This document shows positions 26,160 through 29,558 of a DNA stretch of 29,558 nt, piece by piece. Both the position numbers and the translations under genes were made by a program. The notes under the pieces are model-generated. The model was not told the DNA's origin. It worked only from the letters and a program-made list of their open reading frames with translations, and searched no databases. Positions within the stretch are counted from its first letter, which is position 1; every line of letters begins with the position of its first letter. Source of the stretch: Prorocentrum cordatum (lineage: Eukaryota > Sar > Dinophyceae > Prorocentrales > Prorocentraceae); the NCBI GenBank assembly GCA_963575745.1, contig CAUYUJ010005048.1:35001-64558 (forward strand), written 5' to 3'.

Positions 26160-26868
26160 GTTTCTTTCCCGCGGGCCGCCCGCAGACCTGGCGGCGCGCC
26201 TGCGAGCGTTCAGCTCCCGCGCTGAAATGTGCGGGAAGGAGGCGGAGAAGCTAGCGGGCGAGCTACGCCTCGCTCGTTCCTTGCACTCTAAACAAGTTTT
26301 ATCATGTGGAACTCTGCGACGACATGGCGCAGGCAGCGCTGCGGGTTTAGCTCGCACTTGAAAAACGCGGCAGTCTTCTGTCTCCTCCCGCCACTTTCAT
26401 CGTCGTCCTATTCCCCGCCTCACCTTCTCCATGCATGCTGCTGCTTCCGCGATGGCCTTTCGCCCCCCCCGCCCTCCATTCCATCCCTCTCCTACCCCTC
26501 GTTCCCGTACCCGTTCTTCTTCGATCCTGGGGCCTCAAGCCTCGTTCTTTCGATCGTCGTCCTGTGAATCGTGCAGCGCATGCGCATCCCATGTAGCTTG
26601 CACAGCAAATCGCCGCGTCTACACTGTCGTTGTTCCTGCTAATGTTGGCATACTCCTCTTGCCATTTGATGCGCGTGGGTTGGGTACGTCGCAGGGTAAT
26701 GTTTTTTTCCCAACCCTCCTGCGTTGGGTACTCGTTTTGAATAGAGCACTGTGGTCTCCACCTCCCGCCCCCTCTCCTCCTCTCTTCGTTCCTGCTCTCC
26801 TCTCTTGCTTCCCTTCTCCTCCTCTCTTTGCTCGTCCTCTTCTCGCTTGCCTTTTACCTAGCTTGCCC

Positions 26869-28290
26869 CTCGCCATCCCTGGGGGGGCGGCGATCTGCGA
26901 GACTGTCGTCACTTTCGAGGGCTGCTGGGGTGGCCAGCGGAGTGACGCCCCACGGGGACTCAGATTAGACCTCGCCATCCCTGGGGGGCTGCGATCTGTG
27001 AAACTGTTGCCACTTTCGAGGACTGCTGGGGTGGCCAGCGGAGTGACGCCCTACGGGGACAAAGATTAGACCTCGCCATCCCTGGGGGGCTGCGATCTGC
27101 GAAACTCTCGCCGCTTTCGAGGGCTGTTGGGGTGGCCAGCGGAGCGACGCCCTACGGGGATTCAGATTAGACCTCGCCATCCCTGGGGGGCTGCGATCTG
27201 TGAAACTGTCGCCGCTTTCGAGGGCTGCTGGGGTGGCCAGCGGAGTGACGCCCTACGGGACTCAGATTAGACCTCGCCATCCCTGGGGGGCTGCGATCTG
27301 TGAAACTGTCGCCACTTTCGAGGCTGCTGGGTGGCCAGCGGAGTGACGCCCCACGGGGACTTAGATTAGACCTCGCCATCTCTGGGGGGGCTGCGATCTG
27401 CGAAACTGTCGCCACTTTCGAGGGCTGTTGGGGTGGCCAGCGAGTGAGCGACGACTCGCATCCCTGGGGGACTGCGATTGTGAAACTGTCGCACTTTCGG
27501 GCTGCTGGGGGGCCCAGCAGTGTTACGCCACGGGGATTCAGAGTCCTCGCCATCCCTGGGGGGGCTGCGATCTGTGAAACTGTCGCCACTTTCGAGGGCT
27601 GCTGGGGTGGCCAACGGAGTGGCGCCCCACGGGGACTGAGATTAGACCTCGCCGTCTCTGGGGGGCTGCGATCTGTGAAACTGTCGCCACTTTCGAGGGA
27701 TGCTGGGGTGGCCAGCGGAGTGACGCCTAATGGGGACTATCACTAGTGACCTCGCCATCCCTGGGGGGCTGCGATCTGTGAAACTGTCGCCACTTTCGAG
27801 GGCTGCTGGGGGGCCCAGCGGAGTGACGCCTTACGGGGATTCAGATTACCTCGCCATTCCTGGGGGGCTGCGATCTGTGAAACTGTCGCCACTTTAGAGG
27901 GCTGCTGGGGGGCCCAGCGGAGTGACGCCCTACGGGGATTCAGATTAGACCTCGCCATCCCTGGGGGGCTGCGATCTGTGAAACTGTCGCCACTTTCGAA
28001 GGATGCGTGGGGGGCCCAGCGGAGTGACGCCCTACGGGGATACAGATTTGACCTTGCCATCCCTGGGGGGCTGCGATCTGTGAAACTGTCGCCACTTTCG
28101 AAGGCTGCTGGGGGGCCAGCGGAGTGACGTCCTACGGGGACTCAGATTAGACCTCGCCAGCGCTGGGGGGCTACGATCTGTGAAATTGTCGCCACTTTCG
28201 AGGGCTGCTGTGGGGCCCATGAAACTGTCGCCACTTTCGAGACCTGCTGCGGGGTCCAGCATAGTGACGTCCTACGCGGACGCAGATTGG
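26869..28290. repeat. 101-bp satellite array in unit 2
   Basis: About fourteen copies of the same 101-base repeat as in unit 1. Several are shortened (around 27321, 27445-27545 and 27720-27850). The array ends with the same cut copy followed by ATGAAACTGTCGCCACTTTC and GACCTGCTGCGGGGTCCAGC as in unit 1, so its right border is fixed. Confidence 0.97.
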
Positions 28291-28728
28291 ACCCGTCATT
28301 CTACTTCGTTTATCCCGCATCTGCGATCGACTGTATGTGTGCGAGGAACTAGACATGGAGTGGTCTGGCACTGACTGACGTCAAATCGTTGTGTGCCAGT
28401 GTCTCCTGGGGTGTTGCCTGATGTGGATGCAGCTCGTCGGCGCTGCGACTCGAGCTGGCGGTCGTCCTTCGGACCCGCAGAAACATTTGCTGAACTCGAT
28501 GAGCTAGGGGAGCTACAGGAAAGAAGTGCAGGAAACGGAGGCCGGTCATGCACTCGCCGATACCTCGTTGCTCTGTCATCGTCTTTGCTGTTGCATGATC
28601 CTTATCTGGCCTGCCGGCGCCGCGGCTCGAGCTGGCGGTCGCCCTTCGGGCCCGCGGGAACATCTTCTGAGTCAAGTGGACGCCGCCGCCTTACTTGCAG
28701 GCAGCGCATTGCATTCGCGGACAGCAGC

Positions 28729-28941
28729 ATGGCAGACCGCAGTGAGATCCTCAGTCGCGTGGTGTTGCCAAGCCTGGTGGAGACGCGCGTGATCGACCTG
28801 AAGTCCCAATCGCGCGTGCACTGTACCTGCGTGGCGTTCAGGCACGCGCGCGATGCTGCTCGCTCCGCGTTCCACCAGTACGTCGCCAGTGCAACTTTGG
28901 ACGATGGACAACCGATTGATGATACGCGACCCCGGCCTTGA
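28729..28941 (+). CDS. Small conserved reading frame, unit 2
   Basis: The counterpart of the frame at 25947-26159, identical except His for Asn in the helical stretch (SAFHQY). The longer open frame around it (28393-28941) differs from its unit 1 counterpart at only three residues. The overlapping frame 28853-29143 is also kept intact. The few differences are as expected from a recent duplication, so conservation alone does not prove selection. Function is unknown. Confidence 0.35.
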   Translation: MADRSEILSRVVLPSLVETRVIDLKSQSRVHCTCVAFRHARDAARSAFHQYVASATLDDGQPIDDTRPRP

Positions 28942-29483
28942 GTTTCTTTCCCGCGGGCCGCCCGCAGACCTGGCGGCGCGCCTGCGAGCGTTCAGCTCCC
29001 GCGCTGAAATGTGCGGGAAGGAGGCGGAGAAGCTCGCGGGCGAGCTACGCCTCGCTCGTTCCTTGCACTCTAAACAAGTTTTATCATGTGGAACTCTGCG
29101 ACGACATGGCGCAGGCAGCGCTGCGGGTTTAGCTCGCGCCTGAAAAACGCGGCAGTCTTCTGTCTCCTCCCGCCACTTTCATCGTCGTCCTATTCCCCGC
29201 CTCACCTTCTCCATGCATGCTGCTGCTTCCGCGATGGCCTTTTCGCCCCCCCCCGCCCTCCATTCCATCCCTCTCCTACCCCTCGTTCCCGTACCCGTTC
29301 TTCTTCGATCCTGGGGCCTCAAGCCTCGTTCTTTCGATCGTCGTCCTGTGAATCGTGCAGCGCATGCGCATCCCATGTAGCTTGCACAGCAAATCGCCGC
29401 GTCTACACTGTCGTTGTTCCTGCTAGTGTTGGCATACTCCTCTTGCCATTTGATGCACGTGGGTTGGGTACGTCGCAGGGTAA

Positions 29484-29558
29484 TTCCCAACCCTCCTGCG
29501 TTGGGTACTCGTTTTGAATAGATCACTGTGGTCTCCACCTCCCGCCTCCTCCCGCCTC
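29484..29558. repeat. Start of a third 2.8-kb unit, cut by window end
   Basis: TTCCCAACCCTCCTGCGTTG and the following TACTCGTTTTGAATAGATCA block repeat the start of units 1 and 2, including CCTCCCGCCTCCTCCCGCC as in unit 1. The window ends here, so the array has at least a third member. Confidence 0.9.

Larger units (their letters stand above)
23896..26706. repeat. 2.8-kb tandem unit, copy 1
   Basis: The unit opens TTCCCAACCCTCCTGCGTTG, continues with a pyrimidine-rich leader (to about 24067), an array of about fourteen 101-bp repeats (24068-25435) and about 1.3 kb of non-satellite DNA, ending near GGTACGTCGCAGGGTAAT. The next unit starts with the same CCCAACCCTCC block at 26709, a period of 2811. 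The two copies are nearly identical outside the satellite. Confidence 0.95.
26707..29483. repeat. 2.8-kb tandem unit, copy 2
   Basis: The full second copy of the unit at 23896, with the same pyrimidine leader, satellite array (26869-28217) and 1.3-kb segment. The period to the next unit is 2777. The first repeats (GCGGCGATCTGCGAGACTGT at 26886) and last repeats (GGCTACGATCTGTGAAA at 28167) carry the same variants as in unit 1, whereas the middle repeats differ, including deletions at about 27441-27545. Confidence 0.95.

Noticed and set aside
25400-26700. Possible 5S, U-snRNA or spliced-leader RNA gene in the 2.8-kb tandem unit
   Set aside because: Such genes are often tandem in dinoflagellates, so I looked for the leader core and recognisable 5S or U6 sequence in this segment and found none.
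24068-28217. Regular repeats that might suggest a CRISPR array
   Set aside because: The 101-bp units are contiguous with no unique spacers, no cas genes are present and the genome is eukaryotic; it is a satellite.

Overview
The window looks like nuclear DNA of a photosynthetic dinoflagellate. Three things point there. It carries relict spliced-leader sequence in tandem (16385-16451, with a weaker copy at 10159-10179). It has the last exon of a chlorophyll a/c light-harvesting protein (9234-9371). It has a decayed retroelement whose order, gag-like region then reverse transcriptase, RNase H and tyrosine recombinase, resembles elements I know from dinoflagellate genomes. GC content is high, and the sequence is packed with tandem repeats, GGA/TCC tracts and broken coding pieces. 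A Prorocentrum-like or Symbiodiniaceae-like genome is likely; I cannot name the species from sequence alone. No complete intact gene is visible.

Layout. 1-4000 is repeat-rich: GGA and CTC tracts, short tandem repeats, a poly(A)-plus-TATCCCCACAAGG motif seen five times, then a nested array (decamer repeat, 73-bp repeat, about 1 kb of CTGAGG, decamer repeat again). 4000-8530 holds a duplicated segment, a foldback element, palindromes, degenerate minisatellites and one unrecognised minus-strand reading frame. 8530-9830 holds a foldback, a broken light-harvesting exon, an intron-like foldback and the real light-harvesting exon. 10159-15490 holds a spliced-leader relict, two foldbacks and the tyrosine-recombinase retroelement, broken by frameshifts. 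16385-18113 looks like a retroposed and later decayed cDNA: relict leader, a zinc-ribbon exon, an intron containing a foldback, then a coiled-coil region. 18440-19300 holds three foldbacks, two of them in a 91-bp tandem duplication in which each copy preserves the empty site of the other's insertion. 19900-23900 holds more simple repeats, another foldback, a degenerate cysteine-containing frame and a possible ion-channel exon. 23896-29558 is a tandem array of 2.8-kb units, each with about fourteen 101-bp satellite repeats plus 1.3 kb of non-satellite DNA with small conserved reading frames.

The most interesting theme is a crowd of ten short foldback (inverted-repeat) elements. Nine fall into two tight size classes (about 167-173 bp and 186-193 bp) although most are unrelated in sequence; the tenth is weaker and shorter. 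One ends exactly at the 3' splice site of the light-harvesting exon and could be a GA-AG intron. Another lies inside a GTAAG-AG intron-like interval. Together they suggest active or recently active introner-like or MITE-like elements.
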